NCBI GenBank assembly: GCA_018873225.1
Contig: JAEILZ010000001.1
Coordinates: 3,348,001-3,412,000, forward strand
DNA from: [Phialemoniopsis] sp. UDSM-2020
Lineage: Eukaryota > Ascomycota > Sordariomycetes > Thyridiales > Thyridiaceae
Direction: 5' to 3'
DNA length: 64,000 nt
The notes beneath the pieces were generated by a model. It saw nothing but the letters and a program-made list of their open reading frames with translations. It was not told where the DNA came from and made no database searches. Position numbers and translations under genes: made by a program. Positions 11,603 through 24,900 of this stretch are shown here, in pieces (positions within the stretch are counted from its first letter, which is position 1; each line of letters starts with the position of its first letter).

Positions 11603-13650
11603 CGTCGAGGTGTTTGCAGTGCCGTCGAATTTGAGGTTTGTCTGCAAGGCTGTTCAGAATTTAGGTGGGTATGATCTAAATCCCAATGAGCAACCCGCTA
11701 AAATGCCAAAAGTTGCAAGGCTCAACCCAAAATCAGCACTGTCCTCCTTGGCTTGACCCACTATCATAGCATTTCTACTCCTCGATCGCTTCATCTTCCA
11801 ACGACCAATTTGACTACACATTTTGTTGAATCATATCAAGGAGATGGGAACATTGGGAAGAATCAAAATGAAGGCCCCTATACGTGTCGTATTGGCAAGG
11901 CAGGGGAAGGCAGGCACTCCATACCTAGGTATCTCGAAGTCCTGAGATTGACTTCAGGTACGGTGCCGGATTGAACATGAATCACAAAAGACCGTCTATG
12001 TGTCTGTCCGAGACAAGCGAGGGACGAACTTGAAGGCGTCTGACCTCAGATGGGCGTTGACAGGGGCGAAGCCTCTGAGTCTTCTTGCCAGCTACACCTA
12101 CCTACATGTGGATTGCAATACCGTGTGTGTTCTCTGTCCACAGTCGTCAAGCGTACCGGGACCAATATCCGAAACAAAGGAAAGGCAACAAAGGAAAGCA
12201 ATAGTACGGACTAGAGAGCTAGTCTCAGCTAGGGTAGGTAGCTCTAGCTTGCTTTCAAGAAAGTTAGCATTTTTATCAAAATATAGGATATGTATTCTTG
12301 ATAACTACATCGTAGACTTGTAGAATATGTATTTCTAATTTTGCTATGACGTAAAAAACGACTAAGAAAATCGGTCACATTTTCACAAAAGTTATTTCAT
12401 TCAAAATTGGGAGGGCAAACGAAAAAAAGAAAGAAAAGTGTATAATTCAAAAAAGAGAGGCAATCTTTAAAAAATTCTACAGAAATAAAAAAAAAAATCC
12501 AAATAAATCAAAAAGTAGCTCAAAAGATGCAAAAAAATTTGCTTCGCAAGTCCCCCAAACCGGAATCGAGCCGGTGACCTTTCGGTATACAATTGAGCAA
12601 TTACAGCCGAACGTGATATCCAACTCTATACAGTGGATTAGCGTGAGTTTAAATTAGCCAGGAATGTGTTGTGACTAATACTTACACACCATCGGGGGTT
12701 GTTATTGGTTGCTGGTGCCCTCAATTTGTATCAATACAGGCATAGCAAGCAGTTTCGAAGGAGCAATGGACTAATTATCACTTTTTACCCGGCCGATATG
12801 CACATGCTGTCAGAGTTGGTGCAAGATATCCAGGGCAATATTGGTTTATCAAAATGTTATGCAGATTCGTTGCTGCAGGGGACAGTCTTAGCTTTCACAT
12901 CTTCAATTGATTGGCCTCTGGATTTGTATCTGTCTTTGTCTCGTATTTCAAATCCCATCCCACTATGCTACCTCTCTGATGATACATCCAATGACATCTA
13001 GTACTTAGTATCATGGAACAAACATGCCTACTCACTCACTGGGCAGATCAGACAACGCCCTTCCAAACATTTGCACCGTCAAAAAAGCAAGAGACCAGTG
13101 GTCATCGACAACAAAAACAGCCAAAAACCCTTCCCAACAAATGACCCATAAACAAAAGCTTCCAGACCAAACACCCAACCGTCCATGTTGCCCATGCCAT
13201 ATTCGCCCTCCGAAGAAAGCAGACCAACCGCCTACTACCTCCCCATTTGCCACTACCTTAGAGGAAACCTCAGAGAAGAACTGAAATTTTGCCTTCCCTT
13301 TCGTCCATCAAACCTAAAAGACAGGATATAAATCTATCGTGGGGCCTCTTTCAAGCTTCACTTAGATGCGGTCTCGTTTCGTGCAACCAGTAGACATGAT
13401 CGAACATTTCTTCCTTGAAAAAATCTTTGCAGTTGTCCACCGTCGCTTAGAAATGACCCACGACCCAATTCAATTGCCAGTGGCATCATATGGTATCGAG
13501 ATCGAACAGACCATGTATCGTCCCTACCAGATCTCCACCGGGATATACCCCTCAAAGACAGCCTGAGACCTGAGGAGGCTCAGCTGCAGGACCACACTTG
13601 TGTCAGACGATCGTCACGCCTGTCAATTGGACAACCCTATCAAGAGTCCA
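11603..13650. other. Gene-free interval with repeat copy 2
   Basis: About 2 kb between Rrp46 (-) and the homeobox gene stop (-). It holds a 12-bp perfect palindrome ATACCTAGGTAT at 11921-11932, an AT-rich block from about 12240, and copy 2 of the tRNA-like repeat. No credible gene. Confidence 0.45.
12340..12708 (-). repeat. Dispersed tRNA-like repeat, copy 2 (SINE-like, inverted)
   Basis: Inverted relative to copy 1 at 3434-3770. Positions 12550-12627 are an exact 78-nt match to copy 1. The left flank (12628-12706) is about 90% alike and the AT-rich right flank (12340-12549) clearly related but diverged with small indels. Read on the minus strand, this copy has a better A-box-like D-arm (TGTATAGAGTTGG) than copy 1, but its 5' acceptor strand no longer pairs with TTGGGGG. 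Each copy thus lacks a different part of a full cloverleaf. Confidence 0.8.
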
Positions 13651-15689
13651 TCACCGCCAACGTCCCTGACTAAGGGATAGCAAGCCTGCAATGCAGTCAA
13701 TGTCGGGCTTTTTGCTCGGGCTGACCTCTTCCCCACGCATGAAGCGCTCCACGTCTCGATCGCGCGTTGCGTTCCGGGACTCAGCCACTCCCTCGCTATC
13801 CTCGAATATTTCCAGCTCGCCAATGACGCCCTTGGTCTTCCGACCCGAAGGTGCGGTGCTTGCCCGGCTAGCAAGGAATGCCGGCCCCTTCTTGTCCTCC
13901 ATGACACGGGCCAAGGTGCGTCTGGGGTTCCGAGGTGCTGCCGAGGGCAGTGGCCGGCGACCCGCATGACGAATAGCTGATGCCGGGGCAGGGTTACCGT
14001 CTTCGTCGGGACTCCAGTTCTCCTTGTCCGACTCATTTCCAGAGGCGGCCAAGAGAGTTGACACTTTGATCTTCTTGGGATCGTCATCCTTTGCCGGCTC
14101 CAACTCGGCTGGCTTGAGGGATGGGAATTCTCGAGAGACGGCACTTTGCATCCGCGCCACGCTGCTTGTTGCGCGGCTGAATTTGGCCTTCTTGACACCT
14201 GCCCGCGAAGAAGCTTTCGATGTCGGAGTGTTGCGCCTGGAATTGTTTGGCTGCAGGACTGAGCTAGAGTTGCTCGAGGATCGTATGAGGCTGATAGCCG
14301 CGACGGCGGAACCCCGAGACTCATGTTTAGCCTGGATGGATAGTTCATCCTCGTGATTCTCCTTGTCACATGCACGCTCCCAGGCGGAGACATCCCGGGA
14401 ACGGCCGCGGCTGAGGCGTGGGACTGGAGGGGCTGTAATCGGCGTGTGGTCCGTGATCGAGCTAATTGGCGGTAGTCTGACATTGTCATACGCACTCTGA
14501 GTACGCCGAAGAGTATGGCGTTGACCATCGCGCATATTCAATCCAGAGCCAAGCCCTAGAAGCTGCGGCAAATCTGAGAGGCGAGACGAGGGGCCACGCG
14601 GGGGCGACGGGGAGCCCCCCAACCGAATTTCTGCCTTGCCATCAAGAGAGAGACTGAGGCGGCATTGGCTTTGCGATGACGAACCATGCGGAATTCCAGG
14701 CAGGATAGAATTCGCATTGGCAGATGGGCATGAGGACGGGGCGAAGGAGTCCAGTCTAATAGAGTCCTCATTGTCTTCACGAGAGAAGGATGACGGTGTC
14801 GAGAAGGAGCTTCTAGCATTCCACCGATTCGAAATGAATCCGACAGAGCTCGGGAATGATTGGGTAAGGTGGAGGGAGCGGCTTGACCCTTGGTCATGGG
14901 GTGAGGGTGTGTGCGAGTTTGCCGGATCAGCCAGTGGGGTATCAGACGCCTTGGTCTCGGTGGCGTGCATCATGAACTTGCCCGGTAGCCACGGGCCCAT
15001 CTCTGGCGAGGCCATCGGAGTAGTGGTCCTGTCTTCCGACATGGGCTGGGGCAGGGACTGAGAAGAGGACAGGGCCATCTCTTCGATCGCCCGTGGCGAG
15101 CTGTGTGAGGGTTCTGATGAGACAACCTGCATCCTACCGGAAGAGATGGCCATAAACTCCTCACTGGTTAGCGGGCGTTGTTTCCGTCTGTCATTCTGCC
15201 TGCGGTTCTGGAACCAGATCTGATGCACACTCGCATTAGTCACGTCACAAAGCAACATCACGCCGAACCAGACACTTTCAGCAAGCAACTCTACAGGTAC
15301 AAGGAGTGTGCATACCTGTACTTCCTTCTCGTTGAGAGAGACCTGCTTGACAATGGCTAGGCGCTTAGCCTTGTCGGGCTTCATATCTTCCTGGTATGCC
15401 GTCTCGAGAATGTGTTTGTCCTGAGCCCTGAAGCACCAGTCATCGTTAGGAGGTCTGTCTCTGCTACACAAAGGGGTATATACACGCACGTTGTCCGTTT
15501 CCTTTTACCCTTTGGGTGTCGCTCATTATCGATGGTTTGCATCGGGAGCGAGGGTGTGTGTTCGGCCGCATTGTGGGAGATGCCAGAGCCGTCGGACTTG
15601 GCACTGCTTGGAGGAGTCGAGAAGTCGCCAGGAGCGTGTTCCTGGGACGGTGCAACAGGGGAGGGCGGAGAAGGCGGCAGGGAGTTCAT
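13651..15689 (-). CDS. Homeodomain transcription factor (Yox1-like)
   Basis: Three exons: 15689-15490, 15427-15316 and 15219-13651, introns of 62 and 96 nt, giving 626 aa. Splicing rebuilds one homeodomain at about residues 62-125: KGKRKRTTAQDKHILETAY, KPDKAKRLAIVKQVSLNEKEVQ, then IWFQNRRQNDRRKQRPL. The recognition helix IWFQNRRQ is intact. Both introns interrupt the homeodomain. The rest is a long Ser/Pro/Arg-rich, probably disordered C-terminus. The closest family I recognise is fungal Yox1/Yhp1-type homeodomain repressors, which in yeast restrict M/G1 gene expression; the same target set here is only inferred. The N-terminus (MNSLPPSPPSPVAPSQ) is Pro/Ser-rich. Confidence 0.88.
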
Positions 15690-18384
15690 GATGCAGTATG
15701 TATCGTCTGGTCCTAGCTATGCATTGTAGGGGAAGAGGCTCGCGTCCAGTACGATCAAGATTCGCGGTCTTGCCGGCGTGTCGGTTTTGCAGAATAAACA
15801 GGCGCGCGGTAGGGGGTGGGAAAGAGAAACCAATGTGTATCCCGTGCGAGTACGAGAAGGGGCGAGATAACGCGTATAGATTCTTGCTCCAATAACGAGT
15901 GTGAAGCTCGACAGGCGAGAGATACGCCTCGAGGAAGAAAAGAGAAAAAGGACAGACCGAATAGGTGAGCGGGATACGTGAAGCTCGAGGGCGTCTGGGA
16001 TGCAGCGCAGCAAGCGTGTAGTAATATACGTACAGGGCTTGTAGGTGGTTTTGGCCCCGCTTCTGAGTCGTGCCTCAGCGTGTATGCCCGTGTGCCCGTG
16101 TGCCCGCGTTCTTTGGAAGAGGATCCAAACCCCAAAGAGCATTGGCCAATCCCACGACGCGTAGGCCCTCTCCACTCTACCCGATCGGGAAACATGGTCA
16201 ATACAGAGCTTGTCGTTGGGGAGGAAACTACAGCGCCCGTGCTTAATTAGTGACATGCATGGCATCTGCAACACGCGCTTTTCTCCTTCCTCCACCCCAC
16301 TGCTAGCCACCGCCTTGATCTGATAGCGTACCTACAATCACTCAATCACTCAAAAAGCGCGTCGCCGCACCGGCGCCCTCTGCATGCATTTAAATTGATC
16401 ATCGACCCTCGTCGGCTTTGCAAATTTAGATCCCAGCAGCCGAGCCTCCTTGCACGCACAAGCCATCAACGTAAGTACTTCATAAAATAGTGCGTGTTAC
16501 ACTCATTCCGCTTTCTGCACGGCCTTGAAGCTCCGTACTCATTCCCCGGCATTCCTTCTCTTCTCCTCAGCTTAAATAAGGTGTCGGTAGGTAAGTTCAG
16601 GTAGGTACTCCGTAATGCATCTCCTTATGGAGGGGCAACTGGGTCTTGAGAATGCATCTATCAAACTCACGTTTTGCAACCCGACAAACTGTTCATGGTA
16701 GCTAAACTCCCTCTCTACTTCATCCAATCCGACATACAATATCGTACATTACTCCGTATCACAAAGCTTTCATAACCGCAGAGCTGAAGCGAATTTCTTA
16801 TATATATATTGAAGCAAATTTCGATGGTTCCCCCAGTATCTCCATAGATTGGCCCTAGGTTGCCGACCACCAGGTTCGCAATGGGAGTAATGATCCAAGA
16901 CCATGTCGTTCGCGAATGAGTGCCCAAGCTGTCACACATGTGCAACACCCTGGTTAATGAATACAGCCATTGAAGGCTGTATCGAACCAGAGATCTTGGC
17001 CGGAGAAATTAAGCTTGTCAAGTTGTCAACGTGTGGCGCAAGAATGCCTCTCTACCTGACTATGGTTTCTCATGTCAAGTCGACCTTCCCTTTGGCTGCG
17101 TGGCTGCATCACTTGACTGCCAGCTGTCATAGTTATATCAGAAGCAGTATCAATGTTGATCCGCGTGTGTATGCTAACGGCTTTGTAGCTGTCAGACACT
17201 GCATATTCATCTCTTATGGGGTTGAACCAGTTGTGCTGCTGTGTTTCCCCGGCTTGGAGTCGCCTTTTCTAGTGAGACTAGGTGTACTAAGAGTGAAAAA
17301 TCAAGGTACAGAGCTTGATTGCAATATCACCATGTCTACGAAGAACATATCATTGCATCGTCTTGATGTTCACCAAATTCGAAATATGTGGTGGAGCAAA
17401 TTAGGTCAGATTAATCAGTTCTCTGGATTACCTGTGAGGAAGGCAAATCGTGGCTATTTCCAAAACAAACTCCCCACGCTTCGAACCAACAGACGACACA
17501 AAGCCAAATCAACAACATGTATCGTTTTCTTTAACTGACTTTCTTTGGAGCTTGGAGGCTTTGTGAAGTAAGTGGGTTGTTGAGAGGCAGATAATTCGTG
17601 ATTCTTGAATTATCTAATTAATTGTAAATGAAACAAAAATACAATAAATATCACTCGCAGTGAGCCTCAACAAATAATTATGAAATCAAGTCTTGTTACT
17701 TGATCTCATCAAGTACGCTGGTGGACTATGCTAGCACACCTGTATTATGCTAAATATACGGATATACCGTTTGTTCAAGAAGTTCAAGACCGTGTAAAGC
17801 CTTCCTCAAGGACCGCACACAGCTCCTGCAGATGTTGACCACACCACTGGTCGTTGCCGTGGTTGCGGCTGACAAAGCAGTCCTGACATCATGGTGGGCA
17901 AGGTCGAGCTGGTGGTGGCACATCGCGCGAAATTTTGCCCCGCATGGAAAACTTGCCCGATCCTAAGCTCACCGCCCTTCAACCGAGCTGATAAAGATTC
18001 GACAAGTCATGATCGTTCCCGTCTTACTTTTACTTGGTGATAGTCTTGTGGTATATCTAGCAGGAAACTGTAGGGGAAAGCCACTTTTCTTTCGCGGTTA
18101 TGAAGTCTACCTAAAAACTGCTGATGTAGCAAAGACGCCGAGATCTACCTCCATTCGTGAGAATCATAGGGCGATGCTCGTTCAGATTGTACGACTTGTA
18201 GGGGACAACCTGCCCAGCTAGACCTTCTGCCTCGCGGGCCAATCCTTCCCCAATCACCCCAAATAATCGTCCATCGTGACATGCCTGCCCGTACCGCTTC
18301 GAGAAAGGTGCCGTATTCGTCCATGGGTCGTCACATGTCCTGTCCATCCAGCTTCCTTCCCATTAAGAGAGCGCCGTGAGTCGT
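15690..18384. other. Gene-free, partly AT-rich interval
   Basis: About 2.7 kb between the homeobox start (-) and the Ran stop (-). TACTCCGTA occurs at 16606-16614 and 16750-16758. On the + strand a good donor GTAAGT at 16471 and a pyrimidine-rich acceptor CTCCTCAG ending at 16570 could mark a spliced non-coding transcript, but no coding frame follows. The part 16700-17800 is AT-rich and holds a 211-aa open frame (16903-17538) that I could not link to any family. Confidence 0.4.
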
Positions 18385-19338
<954 letters not shown>

Positions 19339-20345
19339 GTTGATGATGGGTATCGACGAAGCGGCGGAAAGTCGAAGATAACGTGGGTCAGAACTGAGGC
19401 GCGGGGTTAGCCTGATGTTTGGGTGATAAGGCTCCTGGATCACCAGGTAACGGCTATTCCAGAGGTTCTGAAATGTTGATGTCTCGCCGATGGGTGGTAT
19501 GGTGCTCTTACCTTCGCCGGGGTGAGATTGCGAAGTTTGGTGGAAGGTTGGAAGGGGGGGAAATTCACGATCGCCTGTCTTTTTGAGTGTTGTTTTGTAG
19601 GCGATCTTGCTTTGGGGGGGTCGAGGAGTCTAGGCGAAAATCTCGTTGTTGGGCGGGGAGTCACGTGAGAGGCAGTGGGACGTCACCCAGCTCAGAAAAG
19701 TCAGCTTTACCTCACTCTTGGGTGATAAGCTGACTCTAACCTAGGTACTCCTGTGGCAGGTTGACGACACACAGACACATGTGCCAGAAAGACTAGGCAC
19801 TCTCCTAGTCGCCTAACTTTACTTAGTACTCTAGTGAAAGATGTGCCTGCTCATCTTTCCGGAGGCAAATCCTTTCAGAGACCTTTCGAGGCTGCCCTGC
19901 AGGCATGATGATGATGAGAGCTGGTGAAGCCCCATGTCGTGCTGTACAATTGTTGCCTCAATACAGCATAGCCTAGTGCAGCCCAATTTACTCCACTGAC
20001 ATTGATGCCTCCTTACTACCTCCCTAGCTACTGCCGTCCCCTTGCACGCTCTGGTTCGACAGGCCACTCCGTCAGGATCACGAAGCTGGGATCGGGTAGA
20101 GGGTTACAGTCCCTAGGCCTGAAGGCCCACAACGACCCCAAATACATTGGAGAAAAGTTCTGGTATTCTTTGCAATCCTTATAAGTCAGTCACAGGGTAT
20201 CATCTCTCGTATCTCATCCTTTGGCCACCTCCCACTTGTAGCCATGGCCAGACCACTTGTCATGCACTTAACAGGCTTCTCCGTGCTGCAAATGAGCTGC
20301 CCAAAATCGTCTAGTTCGGTCGATGCCGGCCCTGACGTTTTCCTT
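19339..20345. other. Promoter region of Ran and 3' flank of Nas2
   Basis: About 1 kb. Close to the Ran ATG on the minus strand is a C/T-rich leader (around 19530-19640). AACCTAGGTACT at 19738-19749 belongs to the recurrent CCTAGGTA family. No gene. Confidence 0.4.
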
Positions 20346-21224
20346 TTAGAGTGGTAGAATGTGGCAGCCCAACATACCACGTCCTCCCCAGTCCCGACGT
20401 GGCGTAAGTGTCAACCGAAGCTCCTGCAACTGGCCCGAGCCCGAGCCTCTGGCTACTTTGACAAGTATGTTTTGCTGGTGCTGGTCAGCTTGTGTGACAG
20501 ATGTGTGAAAGGTCAATCGAGACCACGGCCCAACTCACCCCTTCATTGCCCTGGACGCATTCTGCCACCTTCTTCAAATTGTCATGGTTGCTCTGATTTA
20601 CATAACCAAAGTTTCGAATCAGATCGCCAGCCTTGAGACCTGCAGTATCGGCGGGGCTTCTGGCCACGACACTGTTGACCCTTGCGAAGGGACGTTCCAG
20701 TACCTCCATTACGGAATCTCGCAGGACAGGGCCGGATTCGCTGGAAGTCGCAACTGGCTCGTCGGCAGTGTCCTGAAGGCTAGCAAAGTGCTCATGCAGA
20801 TGCTTCTCGATCCGTGCCATCAGGTCCTTGTAGTCGTTTCTCAAATGTATGATGCGCGCTCTGGTTGTCCGAACTACACATGGTCAGAAAGATCCTCAAC
20901 CCGGACACGCCGTAGAAAACCACGTACTCTGCGCCACGTCGATGTCGGATCGTGGGAAGCCATCACGAGTGAGAAGGCTAGTATTCATATCGACACCATG
21001 CTGCCACATTGTCAGAAAACCCAATTACTGAGTGGATATACAATCCGACGTACAGAATCGAGAACGCCACTGAGAGCCCGGAGCTCGGCCTCCATGTCGT
21101 CCTTCTTCCGCTGAAGCTCGGCAAAGGAAAGGTGCCCCGCATTGCCGTTGGTGACAGGGGCAGATGTCGGTCCCGAAGGGACGGTAGGTGCGTGTAGATT
21201 GCTCATCCTCAACGGCAGGCCCAT
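20346..21224 (-). CDS. nas2: 26S proteasome assembly chaperone Nas2 (PSMD9, PDZ domain)
   Basis: Four exons: 21224-21054, 21000-20928, 20873-20539 and 20474-20346, giving 235 aa with consistent phases. The N-terminus (LSFAELQRKKDDMEAELRAL, then HGVDMNTSLLTRDGFPRSDI and RNDYKDLMARIEKHLHEH) is the helical hairpin of PSMD9/Nas2. A PDZ domain follows (PFARVNSVVARSPADTAGLKAGDLIRNFGYV). The C-terminus LRLTLTPRRDWGGRGMLGCH is characteristic of the family. Nas2 binds the Rpt5 ATPase tail and holds back premature docking of the base on the 20S core. The last acceptor (CACCAG before 20474) was chosen because it gives phase 0; a neighbouring AG six bases earlier would add two residues. An internal ATG at 21206 is an alternative start. 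Confidence 0.92.
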
Positions 21225-21996
21225 AATTGTCTCGTCGCGGTATGAGACAAGATCATGTTCCCACGGCAGTGGTGCGAGGGGATCTTGAAGTTTGACCGGA
21301 TTTAGGATTCTAGTCTGCTATCCTGTGACGCGTTCTGAATAGGTACCTGGCGGGGTAGCTTAGGCACTTGGGTGACCTAACCTTGGAGGGTAAGCTGGGA
21401 ATGACCAGGGAGAAGGCCCCTGCAAGCGGGAGCTAAGCAATTGTGGAGTTATGTAATTATGTCTCGCATGCGGAGTATGCTTTGCTACAATTCTCAACCC
21501 GAGCTCTCTTCTACTCCATGTCATATGGTGCATTTTATATTTGATTCATATTCGTAAGGTCTCATTTTACAAAGTTAGGGTTCATCCTTGTACTGAGGTA
21601 AGGACTGTACCTTGTCGCACGGGCACTTGTGTCAAATTGGTCTCCTACACGTATTCGGATCACCGAGGGATGGGCCAATTGGTGTAAGTGACTGGGAAAG
21701 AGCATTTAGCTCAGTTTATACCCTCGAGGCAGCAGCCATCCCTTTGCAATCGCACCTCCCTGAGAGATCAAGAAGCCAGCAGAAACTTGGGACTCGTCTC
21801 TGTTTTTCATTTCCATTTCAAATCACCCTTCGTCAATTACTTCACCACCGGGACTCCTGGCCCACCGCCCTTCTTATTAAAGTACCTTATGTCTTGACTT
21901 TTTCTTGCAGCTTGACTCCTGGCTGGGTCGAAACGTTTTGGTCTCTTGGAATGTGAATATTTCAACCTTCCAATTTTGGGTTCTATTGTCATTATC
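21225..21996. promoter_or_regulatory. Divergent intergenic region, Nas2 / RhoGEF
   Basis: 772 bp between two divergent starts (Nas2 on -, RhoGEF on +). It probably contains both promoters. C/T-rich runs occur around 21800-21900 on the + strand. I recognise no specific factor sites. Confidence 0.4.
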
Positions 21997-24900
21997 ATGT
22001 CACTCTCGGATACAAGCTCTCAGAGCTCTCCTTCGGCTGCTGCCCCTGTCTGGATTCTGCAAAAGGCCCACGGTCCTGACAGTGCTGTTGACGAGTGTCC
22101 TGTTCCTGGCTGTCAAAGAGGTACTCCAGCGCACACTCGAACTACGACTCCCGATGACGACGACGTTACATTGGGGCGTGTAGCGAACCATCCACCAGAG
22201 ATTGAAGCATAGGATGCTTTGAACGGCTCGGCTCTTGGCTCGGTGACAGCCTACGAACACTCGATGGCAGAAGATGGTCATGGCATGGATTGGCTTTGTG
22301 AGCGCGAGGCTTCGCTGAAGGCCTCAAAGGTGCCTTTCCAGAAATGGGTTCAATCCTTACATAGACGGCATCGCGGGAGGATCAATATCAGAGAGCACTT
22401 TGAGCACGAAGGAACAACGTCTCTACAATCTCTGGGTCTGGGCCAAAACACTTCTACGCACCATCATGCACCTGGTCACCACAGGCACTCATCCTCTGGA
22501 TCCTCTTCACAATATGTCACTGGTGTCAGGTCTGCAAGTATAAGCCTAGCTAGTACTAGCATTGTTGGCCGAACCCGCCGCGACATGCTGAGGTCAACCG
22601 CCGGACATACGAAAGTCGACCGCAGTACTAGGACCTCAATGTCAATCGGGCGTTTATCTGAGGAGAGCTTCCTTCCGGATCGCCAATTGCCCCTCGACCC
22701 GGCAGTGATGCACAGAGCGCACCAACGACGGCGGATTCTCGAAGAGCTTGTTGCGACTGAGGAAGGTTATATTGGGGATTTAAGATTTCTTGCAAATGTG
22801 AGTTTTCTTCTCTTTCCTCTGTTCACGCATCCTCTAATATCAATCCACTATAGGCGTATGTGACCACTCTTGCATCGATGCCCACACTGCCCGCCGGACT
22901 GCGCACCTCCATCAACCGAAACATTATGGATCTCATAGAACTTCACGAGGAGATCCTGGGCGAATTACATCAAGCAATTCCCAACTCTGAATACTCACTA
23001 AGTGATGGTTATGAGTTTGGGTATGTCCGCCATCACAGATGGAAAAGTCTTGACGTGGTGCCAGAACGTCAACGCCAGGCTCCGTGGCATCATAAGACTC
23101 CAGCAATGACTGCAGATACTCAAGTGGCTGCAGCTGTCGCCCGGGTTTTCGTGAACAAAGTGTGTAGAACAATGTTTAACTGTGATTGCTACTGATATAC
23201 TGAATCTGTGCTAGATGAGTCGCTTTTTCCTGTACGAAGAATACGGTGCCAAGTATGAGTTAATGATCAGAGATATCTCCCTTGCGCAGCAAGCCTTGCC
23301 TGGCTGGGACAGATGTCAGAGGGGCCTCGAAGCTTTGGCTTCATCCTTAGGTGCTGCCCATGCACAGGTCAACCAACAGAAAAAGGCTCTGACGATTAGG
23401 GATCTGTTGGTAAAGGTGCGCACCCCATTTCATAGCATCTATAATTACGGTATACTGACTATTCGCAAGCCCATTCAACGAGTGTGTCGATATCCTCTTC
23501 TCTTCTCTGAGCTCTTGAAATACACGCCCGTGTGCGATTGTCCTACTTCTCACATGGAAGTCGAACATACCTTGATGCGCTTGCGCGAAACAACCAAGGA
23601 AATAAACCGAGCCGCGGATGATAGCCAGATCAGATCCACGGTGGAGCGAACCTGGCTTCTTCAGGACCGACTCAGCTTTGCCCACCAGGTATGTGGTGTT
23701 CGATGCTCTTAGCTTCTCCTTTCTGACCTTTGGACAGAAAGTAGACACCTTGTCGAAGAGTCGGATACGCTCTTTGGGACACATCCGCTTGTGCGGTGTT
23801 CTCCACGTCTGCTGGCAGACCCGGAGCGGCGTCACTGGCAATTTCATGATCTGCCTACTCTATCGAAGCTACCTCTGCATTGCGTCAGCTGGTCGTTTGG
23901 ACAATAGATACACCATAGAGGCCTGCATAGCCTTAAATGACATCAGGGTAGAGGAGCCTGACAATGGAAGAGGTATGTGCGGCCATTACCACTATCTTGC
24001 CTAATCTAGCACTGTCTGGGCAAACGTACTGTATTAACACGTAGCAGGCCTACAGTGCCATACGACACGCTTTTCGTGGAAGCTTGTGTTTGAAAGCGAT
24101 CACCAGCTGTTCGAGCTAATCATGTCGGCATGCAGTCAGAAGGAGATGGTGCAGTGGCGAACGAGGTTGGGCCACTCAGAGAGAGTAGAAGGAGAGCACC
24201 CAACCCCTGTTGTTTCCCTGGGCTTGTTGACATTGGACATCAAGTCATTGGGCTTTGTGTATAGGAAACCAGGTAGTCACTGCACGTCGCCATATCACCT
24301 TGAGTATTGCTAATCAACCCTAGGAACAATGACCCGGAGGATCTCGATACATCGAGCGACAACTTTGGGACCAAAGTCTCCTCTCTGTCAGGTCATCATC
24401 AGGAATACCAGCAACCATAGAGAAAACCCGACCAACAGTACCAAATCCTCAATCAACAGATCGCACTCTCTTCTCACAACAACCACACGTATTCCTGTGC
24501 TGGCACCCCTACGAGGCGACCGAGCGCGACTCGAGGCTCTGATCTCTGATGTTTGGACAAAGGAAATTCTTCCGTTTCCGGGGATTATGACCCACTCGAG
24601 AAGTGATCACCCCGTCAGAAGCTCGGCTTCGTCGATGATCCGGAAGTTGAGCGTCGCCAGCATTGCCAGCACCTTCTCTCGGCGCTCAAGCAGCTTTTCG
24701 AGCATGCATCGAGTGTCTGCTGCCGAACAAGCGGATGTTGATGAGTCCACGACGACTTTGGATTTAGACCTGAAGCATCCTCTCGCTGACCACGAAGCCG
24801 CCACAAGCGAATGGTCAAAATCGTGCTTATCGATAATCACCGACGAACCGGACAAACGCAGCACCACTCCCCGTGGTTTGATGACCGACGAAGTCGGACA

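Noticed and set aside
11603..11647. Extended N-terminus for Rrp46 from 11647
   Set aside because: The upstream frame opens with TTG rather than ATG and follows a CTTGCAG that looks intronic; the ATG at 11602 starts where homology begins.
13623..14528. 301-codon minus frame inside the homeobox gene
   Set aside because: Alternative-frame shadow of the third exon, rich in Arg/Ser with no domain.
16903..17538. 211-codon + frame in AT-rich DNA
   Set aside because: No recognisable domain, random-looking codon use and no splice context. It could be a relic or orphan gene, but I cannot support it.
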